A stretch of 30,036 nucleotides of DNA from Chlorokybus atmophyticus (Eukaryota > Streptophyta > Chlorokybophyceae > Chlorokybales > Chlorokybaceae): NCBI GenBank assembly GCA_009103225.1, contig RHPI01002503.1, forward strand, positions 1,063,076 through 1,093,111, read 5' to 3'. Positions 17,058 through 28,947 of the stretch are shown piece by piece. Numbering within the stretch: position 1 is the first letter of the stretch; each line of letters opens with the position of its first letter. A model generated the notes under the pieces. That model had not been told where the DNA came from and searched no databases. It saw only the letters and a list, made by a program, of their open reading frames with translations. The position numbers and the translations under genes are program-made.

Positions 17058-17413
17058 TTCGAAAGTGGCAATGCTCGAGGTCTCTACTGAAGAAGGCGAA
17101 ATTCGGAAAATCAACCTGACGGAGGCGCTGTTCAAGGGCTTTCCTCTGAACGTCCTGCGCGACACATTCAGAACCAGCGGCCTGCAGCTGAGCCTGATGA
17201 ACGCTACCCTCCCCACCGGTCAGTACACTCCCAGTGCAAACACTGCCATGCATTGTTGCCAGTGGTTGTCTACTTGTTGTGTAAACTGTAACGTCAACTC
17301 CCTGCTGAGCCTGAGTCTGACTTTTCTATTGTTGCGCAGGTGTCATTGAGGGCAACATTCTTACCTGCAAGAAGGAGTTTGCCAGCTACCAGCCCACCTT
17401 CCCTCGCGCATAG
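17058..17413 (+). CDS. Last two exons of an unidentified gene (or gene fragment)
   Basis: Exon 1 (about 17,058-17,218) has EVSTEEGEIRKINLTEALF and KGFPLNVLRDTF, and ends in LPTG split by a clean intron (gtcagt 17,219 ... gcgcag 17,339). Exon 2 (17,340-17,413) reads VIEGNILTCKKEF to a TAG at 17,411-17,413. The joined 76-residue C-terminus looks like a genuine conserved protein, but I cannot name the family. Upstream, another frame reads DVIKPLIEFESGN (from 17,034 after a cag) and then stops. Either a frameshift separates two parts of one exon or the gene is a 5'-truncated fragment. No further upstream exons are evident next to the repeat DNA. Confidence 0.55.
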
Positions 17414-17776
17414 AAGACGTGATGTCTCTCTTGCGGCTTTGTTGTCTTAGTGTCTGGTTTGACAGAGTATCAGAGGTAGCACCTCCATCCCATCTGAGAG
17501 TAATAGTTCATTTCTACTCAGGTGCTTGATACTTAGCTATGAATGAAAGTATTGCAACCAACAGTTCTTGCATGCAGTTTGCATATAAGCTTGTGTACGT
17601 GCACTGACACAGCTTGTGCTGGTTGTGGGCACTCTACCTCTATGCATTGTCTTGGCTAATCTATCCAGCCTCTGTCCAAGTTCTGTAGCATAAGTGACAC
17701 GTGAGCAAAGGTCAATCCCACTGTTCTCTGGCATCGAGATGGTCCAGTTACCACTACTCAATAGCTGGCTAGTGAC

Positions 17777-18560
<784 letters not shown>

Positions 18561-19591
18561 CAATCTACTAGAGTGACAGATGTTGAACAATGCTGTACAT
18601 TGACGCAATCCTCGGAAGTGGTGTAGTGCGTGTGTGTGGAGTTGTGCATCACTGTGTTTGTTGTACAGGATATGCGCGAGACAATTGGCGACATGCATGA
18701 CGTCACAACAGCATAGCATACCAACCAGCATGCAAACACAGTCACATACACCACCACCGGGCTATATTGTGTTACGGTGATAGGCACGGATGTATTAGTA
18801 GTGCAGCCTTCTGGCGCTTGTCGTAATAGAGTCATAAACATGATATACATTATACAGATGTACACAGGCACATCCCAGCTAGGTGCCCGCTATGACTGCA
18901 TACTGGCACAGGTGAGGCGCTGCCTTCCTTGATGCTACTCCTGCCTGGCGGGCTGCTGTGGGTTCCGGCCCAGCGCACTACTACCATAACCCTCTATGAC
19001 ATTCAGACGCAAGCGTTTGGCTGCTACCATTGTTGTTGCTGCACCCTAACACTCACCTCCCATCCCCAACACCACCACCCCAACCCCTCACCGGCCCTGC
19101 TCCTGCCTGCATTGCCCATTGACTGTGCATGCTGTGATAGTCACACCCCTCTAGTATCAAGGACATACAAGCGATAGTTGTTGCATGCATGTCTCACAGC
19201 TACCATGTGGCTAGGCTGTGGTCTTCGCGTCCAGTCTTGCTATAGTCTGCTCCAGGCTTGCGCATGTACACTTGTGAATACTAGTGTTGCTGCAAGAAGC
19301 ACACACCAATGGCGCCCAGAAGTGGGTGATACGTGAGGTGACTGATTACCTTTGTAGCATGTTAAGTGCTGAACTGCATGTTGTGCTATTGTATGACGAG
19401 CTTAGGCACAGCAGAATCGGTTCATGGCGCATCTCACTTACTTGTCAAACATTCGTTACATACACCATGTGAGTTATTCCAACCCCATGATGTGGTATAG
19501 CAGGCGCACCCTAAACTGGTAGTGTACTACATCAATTGCCAACCCTACTGCTGTTGTACAGGTTACAACTAAATGGAGGCATATACGTAAT
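18561..19591. other. Intergenic, no supported gene
   Basis: It lies between the promoter-like segment and the 3' end of the minus-strand twin-LOV gene. A frame at about 18,915-19,030 (LMLLLPGGLLWVPAQRTTT) looks mildly protein-like but has no defensible splice partners. It probably includes the 3' UTR of the LOV gene next to 19,591. Confidence 0.4.
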
Positions 19592-22048
19592 TCATAGAGT
19601 GCTAGTGTAATCACAACGGCGCAGTTCACCATTCTTCAACGCACGAACTGCAACACGCACCTGACCTACGCAACCGAGCTGCTTCAACCGATCCACCTCA
19701 CTACACAGGGCTCCTGACGACGAGCCCTCATCCATAGCCCTGCCTTCCAATTCTGACACATAGTCGGAAACATCCAGCTGCACGCCAACATAGAAAGCCA
19801 CCTGCAATGGAGTGGCCACGGTTGCAATGCAACTGGCTGAAGGCATTTTGAGAGCAACGCCTCACACAAAGCTCTTTCAGCATTCACAAGAGCGTACTAC
19901 AGTACATTGCGTACATACCTTCCCATCAGAACTCCGTACAGGCGCGATATGTAGGTGGTTCCAGAATGATGCTCCATTCTTCCTGTAATTGAGCAGACGG
20001 ACCGTGCAAGGCTTTGCAGCTTTCACTGCTTCGCGCAACTTGGCAACCTCCTGAGGGTCGGTTCCGGGACCTTGCAAGAAGCGGCAGTTGCGCCCCACTA
20101 CCTCCTCGCGAGAATAGCCTGCATTGCAGGTACCAGTGCTTAAACAGATGCACATGTGTGACAAGTCACGCTTGCAGCCTTCAACCAGCCAAACCACCAC
20201 CAAGACATGCACTAAGTACTCACCTGACATCCTGCAGAACACATCGCTGGCGTGTATGATTGGACAATCATTCAAATTGGGGTCCGACCTGCAATGAGGT
20301 GTTAAGCTAAATAGTGAGCACAGACTCACTCTGATCTAAGAGTTGCCTGAACCTATGCAATGAAATGGAACTCACAAGACAAAGCTTTGCTGGATCCGTG
20401 TCAGGGACAGAAGAAGAGAAGAGCTGACAGACGGGACCGTGACCGGTTTTCTCAACCCTTCCCTGGCCAACTCCTCCTCGACATGGCTGATAGAGTGCAC
20501 TACCCTGTCTGATGTAGCCGCTGCCATGTCGCCGGTCTGCGCTCCTATGGCTTCAGGGGCCGTTGGGGCTGCAGGAAAGTTTAAGTCCTCAGCAGAACCA
20601 GAGGGTGCTGTACCGAAGCCATGCTGGGCCTCCGGCTCAGGTTCGGGCTCATGCTCCAGACTGTGGAAGGTACTAAGGCGGTGACTATCTATGGCTGCAA
20701 AGGCGAAGGCAACGCCCTGATGCCCAACTTGCTTGCAAAGGGGTGATAGATCAGTTTGAACACCAACGAAGAACAACACCTTCCCTTGAGTATCGTAAAC
20801 CTGCGATGATGTCAGAAGTATGTGTTATAGTTTGCAACGTCCCCCACCCATGCTACTTCTACTGTACTTACTGCAGACATGTGGAACAAGTTCCAAAATT
20901 TTCTCCCATCCTTGCGGTAGTTCAAGATGCGAACCTGTAACAAACCAGTGAGTCATACACACAGGCACCTGCAAAGTGAATGTACGCAGCAGCCCTACAA
21001 ACTCAGCCTGTACTACTTACCTGGCATGCACGCTCCTCGCGGATAGCATCTCGTATCTCTAATACTGCTCGCCTATCCGTTTCTGGCCCCTGTTGCATGG
21101 AACGACATAAGTGCGGCGAGGAATCAGGCTGCACGTGGCACATTCCAGTACCATCACAAGCATACCTGCAAGAACCTGCAGTTGCGGCCGATAACCTCAT
21201 GTGGCTCATACCCTGTGAGCTTGAAAAACCCGCCGCTAGCAAAAACAATGGGGTTATCCTGTGTTACACCAAATTCAGTACCGGAAAAGAGCAGACAGGC
21301 ACGCGACGAACACGTGAAAGAATTCCTTCAAACTATGCCCTAACTGGAAGACTGTCAGCAGCGGAACCGCGATCCGCAGTGTTGATTGGCAAGCAAATGC
21401 TGGATGGCAGTGTAACGGACCATTTGCAAACCATTGTACTGCACGCATTGAACAGTATTCTTGCAGTTGGCTGCCTATGTACAGCCCAGCCTAACAAAGA
21501 ACTGCTGCTTGTGAACCTTACACAAGAAATGAGGGCAGACTACAACTGACACTGGCTGAATTCAGCTCCGATCGGAGAGCACCTTCCAGGGCATTCTGGT
21601 AGCAAAACGTACCAACGCAAAGTCCATTGGCAAGCTATGCGCTTCTGAGCGATTCCTATAATGGCAACATTACGCTAGTGCGCTGCACTGTAGCAGCACA
21701 ATCCGTATAATTGAGGCAATAGATAGATGTTACAGAATTGATTAACATTGCTGGTGTAAAAACTGAGACCACAAAAGCCACGCAGCACAAGCTCCCTCGA
21801 AAAAAATCACACAACAGCAGCAAACTGGCCAAAAGATTCCGAGACTTTCCCAAATAAGTAACCACAGAGCTGCTGTGGAATGCTTGTGGACTCACCGCCA
21901 TACGCGGGTTGGACACAGCAAACGTATGGTTCAAGCGGTTGAGCGCGTGCTGCAGCTTGGCCAGCTCAGGGTCATCAGTATTGAGCGCAGCGCCAATGCC
22001 GACAGCCGACAGGCCATCGCTGTCGGAGCTGTGGCCGTCGCTGCCCAT
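19592..22048 (-). CDS. Twin-LOV (PAS/LOV) blue-light receptor protein, eight exons, 425 aa
   Basis: The exons (minus strand) are 22,048-21,896; 21,258-21,166; 21,089-21,021; 20,934-20,872; 20,800-20,376; 20,288-20,224; 20,118-19,919 and 19,801-19,592. All introns have GT-AG ends and compatible phases, and the total is 1,278 nt. LOV1 spans residues about 40-145 (GRNCRFLQ with Cys78, then [16 protein letters not shown] and FFVGVQTDL). A linker of about 115 residues rich in Ala/Glu/Pro follows. LOV2 is about 261-371 ([20 protein letters not shown] with Cys301, [31 protein letters not shown]). The tail [15 protein letters not shown] resembles the end of plant PLP/TWIN LOV proteins, which are about 400 aa. 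Both flavin-adduct cysteines and the NCRFLQ motifs are present, so both domains may bind FMN. No kinase, F-box or Kelch region follows, which excludes phototropin and ZTL/FKF1. Start ATG 22,048 (acgatgggc) is chosen because the next in-frame upstream codons lack ATG. The gene is divergent from the RRM gene. Confidence 0.93.
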
Positions 22049-22481
22049 CGTGTCAGGCCCAAGCTCCAGGTTACGCAACAACTTACTCACCAGCGACAGC
22101 CACACATCAGATCAGCTTGAAGCACACGACACCTTCAAGACGGCCTAGACCGCCGCCACCACCACCACCACCGTCACCGTCGCCGTCGCTGTGGCTCACA
22201 CACGTCCCTCAAACCCTAATTGATCCGTACTGTTTGCCGTGGCGGTCGTATGCCGACGTGTACCAGTCCAATTTCCAGAGTCCGAATCTGGTTTGATACG
22301 TCCTGATGTGCTTCGGGTCTATCTGATCCGGTTCTGGCGAGAAAGATGACAATTTTTGCATGTACATGTGAAGTATTTCCATTCGTGGCCTGAAGCCTCC
22401 AGGGTGAAGGTGTTGCTTTTGCTGTGTGAACAGCGGTGGCGGCGGCGGTGGGGTGGTGGGGAGCGTCTGTCTCAGCTTTGT
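22049..22481. promoter_or_regulatory. Divergent promoter between the twin-LOV and RRM genes
   Basis: The region is 433 bp between two start codons facing away from each other. A telo-box aaaccctaa lies at 22,211-22,219, typical of plant genes expressed in dividing tissue. There are CCACCG/GTCGCC triplet runs at 22,150-22,190 and a GGC run at 22,436-22,450, but no clear TATA box. Both 5' UTRs must lie here; ctcag at 22,471-22,475 could be a 5' UTR acceptor for the RRM gene. Confidence 0.6.
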
Positions 22482-23898
22482 ATGGACGTTGTTGTTGACG
22501 CTGCCGCCCCCGTCGAGGACACCGTCATTGTGGACGATATCGGGCCGAACGCCACAGTGGACGCTGTAAGGTACCTGTGAAGCAGATTAGCGCGCATGTA
22601 TTTGTATTTGTTGTCTGGCAGAAGCAAGCTTACGTACGCATTGAAGGCATCTTTCGAGTTCAGTATCTGGTCTAAGTTGCCAACATGTATGTGCTTTCAT
22701 GTCTTTCTCTCTGCGTAGGTCAGGTTTCGCTCAATTTGGCAAGGTGAAGGAGAACGGGGTGAGGATCTACCGCCACCCCCTTGACTACAACGTTTGCAGA
22801 GCCTTTGTGACTTTCGAAAACCCCTCTGATGCCGTCAAGGTGCGTGCGTGCGTGTGCATGCGCCCATCTGATGTGACGTGTAAGTATGCATGCATGTTTG
22901 CGTGTATGCTTGGGTGCATGTGTGCGCGCGTGTAGCTGCATGTGCAATCACATTGCACAGTCTGCCATTGAGCTAGTGCATTCTCTCGGGCATTGACCAA
23001 ACTAGCTTGCCATTCTGTGCTCATAGCATTCCAAGCATACACGTGCTCATAGCATTCGTGCAAGTTGCACATCAAGCCACACAGAGCACAACTACTACTC
23101 ATTCATACGACAAATTCTGTGCACACGTGCTGCGACTATCACCAACCTGACCGGTCCTGGCGTGCAACTCGCTGCTTGCAGGTAGTTCAAGAGTTGAAAG
23201 ACAACCTATTCATACTCACCAGCTCGCCGCGCCCGGCCACAGCACGATTGGCACCACGCAAAGACCCTCCCCCTCCTCCTCCTCCCCCTCAAGCAACCGA
23301 TTGTTCCAGAACACTGAGCACAAGCGGGCAGCACAAGGCAGAGGCCGTCAATGCCAGTGACGGTGGCTTCAAGTTCAGGCCCAGGTTTGCAGAGGGTTCT
23401 GAGCTGGCCGCCGCCCGCGAGTGGGTGAAACTGGCGAAACGGCAGCGCCTTGAGAAGTGCATGCTGCAACAAGTGAGTTCATAGTTGGTTCCAGTGCGTG
23501 AGCCTGTTGATCCTTCAATCAAAGGGACGCTCATGGGTGTAAATAGCATATGTGAGATCTGGACAAATCTTTTGTACCTTACCTCTTGTCATGGCATTAT
23601 ATTCTCTTATTTGCAGAGGCATGAGCAGAAGCAGCTTGATTTGCACAAGCAGTGCGTAGCAGAGTTCACGGAGGAGAGAGAGAAGCTGAATGTGGTGCAG
23701 GAGTTAAAGACGGATGATTTGGTTCGGAACATCAACAACCCGCGTGCCTCTCAACTCTACCACTTGCCCCCACCTCCAATACCGTCAATGCCACCCGGAA
23801 ACTGGCACATGGATGCCCCGCAGCCCCATTATCCGATGCCACCGCATGCACCTGGTTTCCCAATGCACCATCCTCATCATTACTTCCCACCCAGATGA
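22482..23898 (+). CDS. RRM RNA-binding protein with C-terminal coiled coil and Pro/His tail, 260 aa
   Basis: The exons are 22,482-22,570; 22,719-22,839; 23,182-23,472; 23,617-23,898. Donors are gtacct, gtgcgt and gtgagt; acceptors are gtag, gcag and gcag; phases match. The RRM (residues about 12-80) has beta 1 TVIVDDIGPNATVDAVR, then GFAQFGKVKENGVRIYRHP and RNP1-like CRAFVTFENPSDAVK. It is divergent, because the usual aromatic pattern of RNP1 (K/R-G-F/Y-x-F) reads CRAFVTF. A Pro8 run (KDPPPPPPPP) follows. The helix-forming segment EWVKLAKRQRLEKCMLQQ then runs into HEQKQLDLHKQCVAEFTEER, a likely coiled coil, and the tail is Pro/His/Met-rich (PPHAPGFPMHHPHHYFPPR). It may correspond to the plant RRM protein AIPP1/EDM3 group, but I hold that loosely. 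A role in RNA processing is inferred from the domain only. Confidence 0.85.
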
Positions 23899-24890
23899 TT
23901 GTGACTAGCAAGGTATGTTGTTGTGCTGTGAATATGCCTTGGGTTCACATTGCTATGGCAATGAGCACTTGACACACACACACATCAGTAGGGCAAGTTG
24001 GGTATGCCGGGCACGACCACAACAACTACTCTTGGGGCCTTCTAGCTGACCTGCAATGTTAGTGCCATATGTGCAAGTGCAGCTAGAGGCAAGCAGTAGA
24101 AGTCGGCCGGTAACTATTTTGCCGACAATGCGAGTATGGAGTTGTCAGTCATGTGCAATAGCTTGCTATGCAACATCCTATCAGCAATTGATAAAAACCT
24201 TCAGAATATATCAAAGCCAAGCACATGTTGACGCGATGCATATGACAAATAGTGTGCATGCTGTAGTGCATTGGAAAAGTGATTGTTGAGTTGTTAGACG
24301 CATCAAGCACAATAACATTCATGTGTGTACGTCATTGTAAATATTGATAGTATAATTGTTTAAAGTTCTATAGCACGGCATTTCCCCCTTTAAACTATGT
24401 AAAAAGTACAAAGACACACAACCCCAACCCCACCACCCAACCCCACCGCAGCACCTAACTGCCAGCCCCAAACCACAACAGACTGCACTGGCACAGCATG
24501 CGACATTCAGCCACTGACGACCGTGCGGGCAAGTCGCGACAACCTTGCACGCAGTTGCGTACTGCTGACGTTGACACTGCAACCCTAGCAGCGTCAACAG
24601 CAGCAGGGGCGCAGACTGCCAAGAGAGAAGCAGGGCGGCGGGCGGAGAGAGAGCGAGAGAGCAGAGGGAGGGGGAGTCCGTCTGCTTTGTGCTGCTGCCA
24701 CAACTACAGCCACACCGGTGCCTAACTGTGGGGACTCTACTTGTGTACAGGTAGCTACGCATGCATGTTGACTAACGGGGCAAGGGCTTAGCGAAAGTAG
24801 CTACCTAGTTTGTATAGGTAGCCCGGTGGTGTAAGAAGTTGTTTGCTGGCGTGTGCAAGTGTGCGTGTGTGTGTGCATGTCATGTTCACA
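23899..24890. other. 3' region of the RRM gene and intergenic DNA
   Basis: There is no supported gene. A donor-like aaggtatgt at 23,911 suggests a possible 3' UTR intron. 24,600-24,680 is purine-rich (gagagagcgagagagc). Paired gtagctac/ggtagc motifs lie at 24,750-24,823. Confidence 0.4.
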
Positions 24891-25500
24891 ATGCAATGGG
24901 GTCACATGCATAACATTGCATATATGTTACACAGAGTATTGCAATATTGAGACATAAAAGGAGTTAAAAAAGCTGTATGCTCATCATGATGTGAAATGGC
25001 ATGGTCACGGCGCTCGTTAAAGGATCGATTTTGTGTATGTAATTTAATTGTGTAATGTCACACATGCTGCATAATATCGTCAACACCAATGCAAGTCACA
25101 TGGACTAAAATGTCCATTTCAAAGAAAGATTCATACGGTTGTACATGATAATTGAAGTATACATTATAACTGCTTTTATGGGCACACAGTTTAAAGATGG
25201 ACATATATGAGTTGTACAAATACTGTTGTATCCTATTTTTATTTTATGTATCATCTACACATGAGCTTCAACAACGAGATGTACCATGTATTCATACAAG
25301 TGAAATTGTTATACATTACATTTATGAGCACGCTGCATAAATAAATAAAAAAAAGTTATTCAATTAGCAACACGAGCTTAATGTGCAACACGATATAAAC
25401 AAATATCTAATTTAAGCAAAGAATGCTTATGCATAATACATCAAGTTGCATTGATAATGATACTAATAATTGCCGGCCGTAAAGTTAATGATTCGCGTGA
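24891..25500. other. AT-rich intergenic segment
   Basis: Base composition drops clearly to AT-rich compared with both sides. No open frame of note, no clear terminal repeats and no tRNA-like structure were seen. It may be an old, unrecognisable insertion or simply intergenic DNA. Confidence 0.4.
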
Positions 25501-25991
25501 GGTTTCGCTACATGGATGAGATTGAGCAAGGTGTTACATGATACTTCGTATAACTCACATGTTCCACCCATCTCAATGGCAACTTCATCAAGGTCGTGGT
25601 ATGCCTATGACTCAGCGGCTTGACACCAGGCCTACCGCCCATGACTGACGCTTCGCGACGCATGCTTACAAGGCGGGCGCTCCAAATTGTAGGCACCTGG
25701 CGCCAAGCTACACCTGGGGCTAGCAAGCAACCAGCTTGCTTGCTGCAAGCCAAAAGGTTGTTTGTTGACGCACGCAATGGAGTGCATTGCTGTGCTATGC
25801 AGCCCATCAGGCAACGGCCGCGGAAGGACAGGTGCAGCATAATCACCGCAGAGGACAGGCGGCGGAGGCTGTGGCGCGGGAGGAGCAGGAGGCGGAGGGG
25901 GAGGAGGAGGAAGATAACGAGGTAAGGGGCTGAAGGGAAGGACAGGGCGGCGGAGGCGGTGCGAGTGCGGCTTGCACGAGTGCGAGCAGCC
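25501..25991. other. Upstream region of the CUE gene
   Basis: It is GC-rich. A frame at about 25,769-25,922 ends with an acidic run (AREEQEAEGEEEEDNE) just before a gtaagg donor at 25,923, so an additional upstream exon is possible. Its phase does not join simply to the exon starting at 25,992, so I leave it out of the gene model. Confidence 0.35.
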
Positions 25992-28469
25992 ATGGCGCTC
26001 GCCTACGAGGTGAGCTGTGCTTTGCACCCCTCTTCCTTGCCGTCGGTGTTTGCTAGGGGCTTTGCTTAAACGGGGTCTGCGGGCTGGGTGCCGACTGGCT
26101 CGTCATCAAGTATCTTCTTGCACGAATTTGCTGCTTGCCTGCCTGTGTGTTCAACGACTGTGGCAACCGGTAGCTGCCTTGCTGAGTGGTTGCCGCAGAG
26201 AGGGCTCGGCAGAAGTGGCTATCTGGCCTTGCGTGCTCTCAGGGTTTGTGGTTGCTCGCCAAGCCTTGAACGTAGTTAGGCAATTTACTTTCGTTTCGTT
26301 CGCGTTCAGTGTCGTGTAGCTGGTTGACATGACACAACTGCATCTCGCGTTTGTAGTCTCGAGTATGCCGGCGTTAGTACTCGTGGATCTGTTTTCCACC
26401 GCATCTTGTTTTGTGCTCGAACCGCAGCTTGCACTCGGAGTCAGTTCATGCTTGTTGAAAGGCAATGCTTTTTGTCGAGTTACTTGCATCAAGGCGCTTG
26501 TGGATCAGTTTGTTGCATTCAATTGCGTTCATACAATTAACAGCTTGTTGTTTGCAGTCTGCCTGTCTGTTCTTGGGTACAGTGTAAGCTTGCTGTGGAT
26601 AATTGGACTTCCGCATGTTACAACAGCACGGGAAATCGTAAATGTGTGCGTACCCACCTGGCATTACGTATGAGGGAATCTTGATTGTCACATAATGTAT
26701 GCTTACGTTCAGATGAATTGGCTAATAGGCGCTGGCATACTGCCATATGTTGCATGTGACGCACTGTACACCGGGTGTTGTCGTGTCCTTTTGCAAATCA
26801 ATTTTGCATACTCCTCATTGTGTATCATGTGCAGGAGGCGCTGACCACATTGCAGGGCATGTTCAGTGATGTGAGTCCAGATGTGATTGCAGCAGTGTTG
26901 GAGGCTCACCAGGGCCACATGGAGGCCACTGTTGAGACACTGCTGTCGATGACGGGCGGAGGGGTTGCCGACCCAACAGTTCCTGGTAATTTGCGTTATT
27001 TGAAACCAAGATTTGCCATGCAATGAGTTAGTGATAAACTACTGAGTGCGGATGGTGCAGCTTGCTCGCATGTGCCTGTCCCACACGTTATTGGCGTCAG
27101 TGAGTAACATTAGTTGTGTATGGTGTGCAGGTAGGGATCTTGCAGCTGAACGTGCGCAACAGGAAGAAGACGAACATTTGGCACGTCAGCTGCAGGTGCC
27201 CAAAGTTGCCTATTAACATGTGCTGCAACTGTCGTTGCAACTTTGCATCCAACTGTGGCTGTACTGTTAGAAAATTGAATTGCAGCTCCTTTGTGTGTTT
27301 GGAGGGGGTGGTGGTGGTGGTGGTAAACGTCATACAAGCATGCATAGATGGTTGGGCTGTATTGGTAGGTCCAGTACTGGTGTTGATGTCGACGGTGCAT
27401 GTGTTGGTGTGACCTAATAGTAAGAACACAGGGTACAGCAAGCACAAGATATCTGTCTGATGCAGTGTGTCTCTGTTGTTGCGTGAGTGCATTGTCTCTG
27501 TGCTGCTGCAAGTAATCAAGGAGTCGATCCTCTTGCAGGCGGAGTTCAATCGCCAGCAGCAGCCACCGATCGTGCCTGCTGGTCAAACACCTGCACCGCA
27601 AGGTGCGTCCTCGCTGCATGCTGTGGTGTTCTGCCCAGCAAGAGGGCCCTTGGCAAGCCATTTGCTTGTTGGAACATGTTTCGTTCTGTGCTTCTGATGT
27701 GTTCTCAATTGCTAGTTATATGCTCAATTGGTAGTTATATGCTTAAGTGGGTATTGTTGGCTTGCATCATAGGAGCTGCTGAAGGGGTCAGCTCATTTAC
27801 AAATCGGATGGCACCCGCCACTGATACCGTGTCGGATCGGATGAAGACCATGGGTGAGGCGGCGAAGCGCAACTTCAACGCTTTCACCAACAAGATTGCA
27901 AACATGACTTCAACAAAGAAGTACAGTCTGGTACGTACACAGCGTAGGAGAGGTACTCACGTGTTGCCGGTCTGATTGTGTTGCATATAAACTCATGTTG
28001 TCCACAACAGGTCGGCACAACGGAGTTTGGGGGCGATGATGACAATGACAACCATCACAATCGCAATGCGACTGCCGACAATTACGGCACGTATACGCCC
28101 CCACCGCCTGTCCTCGATGCGCCGGCGCCGCTGGACATGAACCCAACAGCACAGCCTCAACGGCGTCCGCAAGCTGCCTCCGGGGCCCCGCAAACCTCAC
28201 CTGAAGCTGTGCCGCCCTCTTTTGGAGCCAGAGCAGGTGAGAGAAGCTGTTCCTATTTCACATACACTGCGGTGTTTCTATGCTGCAGCGCAGCTTGCAT
28301 TTACCATAACAACTGAAAGCCTGGTCTATTGCATTGCTGCACGCCATTTGTTTGCATGCTGCTCATGATGGGTGTTGGCACTGCAGAGGAGGAGGCACAG
28401 AACCAGAACCTGGTGAACAGACGGACGGATCGGTCAGATTCGCAGTTGCAAAGAGACCTTTTGCTGTAG
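25992..28469 (+). CDS. CUE-domain protein (ubiquitin binding), seven exons, 254 aa
   Basis: The exons are 25,992-26,009; 26,835-26,985; 27,131-27,195; 27,539-27,602; 27,773-27,930; 28,011-28,236; 28,387-28,469. Donors are gtgagc, gtaatt, gtgccc (weak), gtgcgt, gtacgt and gtgaga; all acceptors end in AG and the frame is kept through all joins. The protein starts MALAYEEALTTLQGMFSDVS. The CUE domain is residues about 6-46, with the MF motif (LQGMF) and the C-terminal dileucine (VETLLSM) that contact ubiquitin. A charged helix (AERAQQEEDEHLARQLQ) follows, then a Gln/Pro linker. An amphipathic segment (MKTMGEAAKRNFNAFTNK) and a Pro-rich, acidic C-terminus end at TAG 28,467. The layout fits plant 'ubiquitin system component Cue' proteins. 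The six-codon first exon is the least certain part. Confidence 0.85.
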
Positions 28470-28689
28470 ACTAGTGCCACTGTGTATATGTCTCTGGCTT
28501 TCCTAGCCGGATAACCTTGTACTTGTACGTGTCGTGAACTATCCTGGAATCCTGTTGAGCTTTGCTGCCTCAACTGCTTGCTGCTTCAAGGGGACATCTT
28601 GTGCAAGCGATGGCCAGTGTACAAAAGGGGTATACTGGTGTCTTTTGTGTCCTGGCAGTAGTAACAGATGTTCTCTTGTGTGCAAGTAC

Positions 28690-28946
28690 TCACAGATACC
28701 CAAGCACCCTTTGTACGAGATTTGCTTGTGCAGACTCAACGATTGTGATGCCGCATGCTGTCACCAGCTGTGCTTGGATGACAGCGTACAGAGACACTCT
28801 GTTGCACTCATGAATGAATACCCGCTTCGCGTCTTTCAAGAGTTTCCGCTTCGTCTTCTTTTGTTCTTTGATTCCAAAGGCTTGTCTTCTCGAAGCTTCG
28901 ACTGCACGTATAATGTGCTCAGCGCCCTTTTGAGTCATAGCTAAAA
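28690..28946 (-). CDS. Possible last exon of a minus-strand gene
   Basis: After a good acceptor (ttcctttttag, read on the minus strand) at 28,947 the frame reads AMTQKGAEHIIRAVEAS, then GIKEQKKTKRKLLKDAKR, and continues open to TGA at 28,690-28,692. The basic helical stretch is the kind seen in nucleolar or ribosome-associated proteins, but I recognise no family and find no upstream exons. It converges on the CUE gene 220 bp away. The plus-strand frame over the same DNA (Cys-rich, 28,534-28,944) looks like a shadow. Confidence 0.4.
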
Positions 28947-28947
28947 A

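Noticed and set aside
25540-25560. loxP-like string acttcgtataac
   Set aside because: It matches only part of one arm, without an inverted partner or spacer; chance similarity.
25508-26027. Minus-strand frames of 131 and 161 residues upstream of the CUE gene
   Set aside because: Low-complexity, Pro/Leu/Arg-rich translations of GC-rich promoter DNA with no conserved motif.
28534-28944. Plus-strand Cys-rich frame of 136 residues
   Set aside because: It lies in the 3' flank of the CUE gene and overlaps a better minus-strand exon candidate; no domain recognised.
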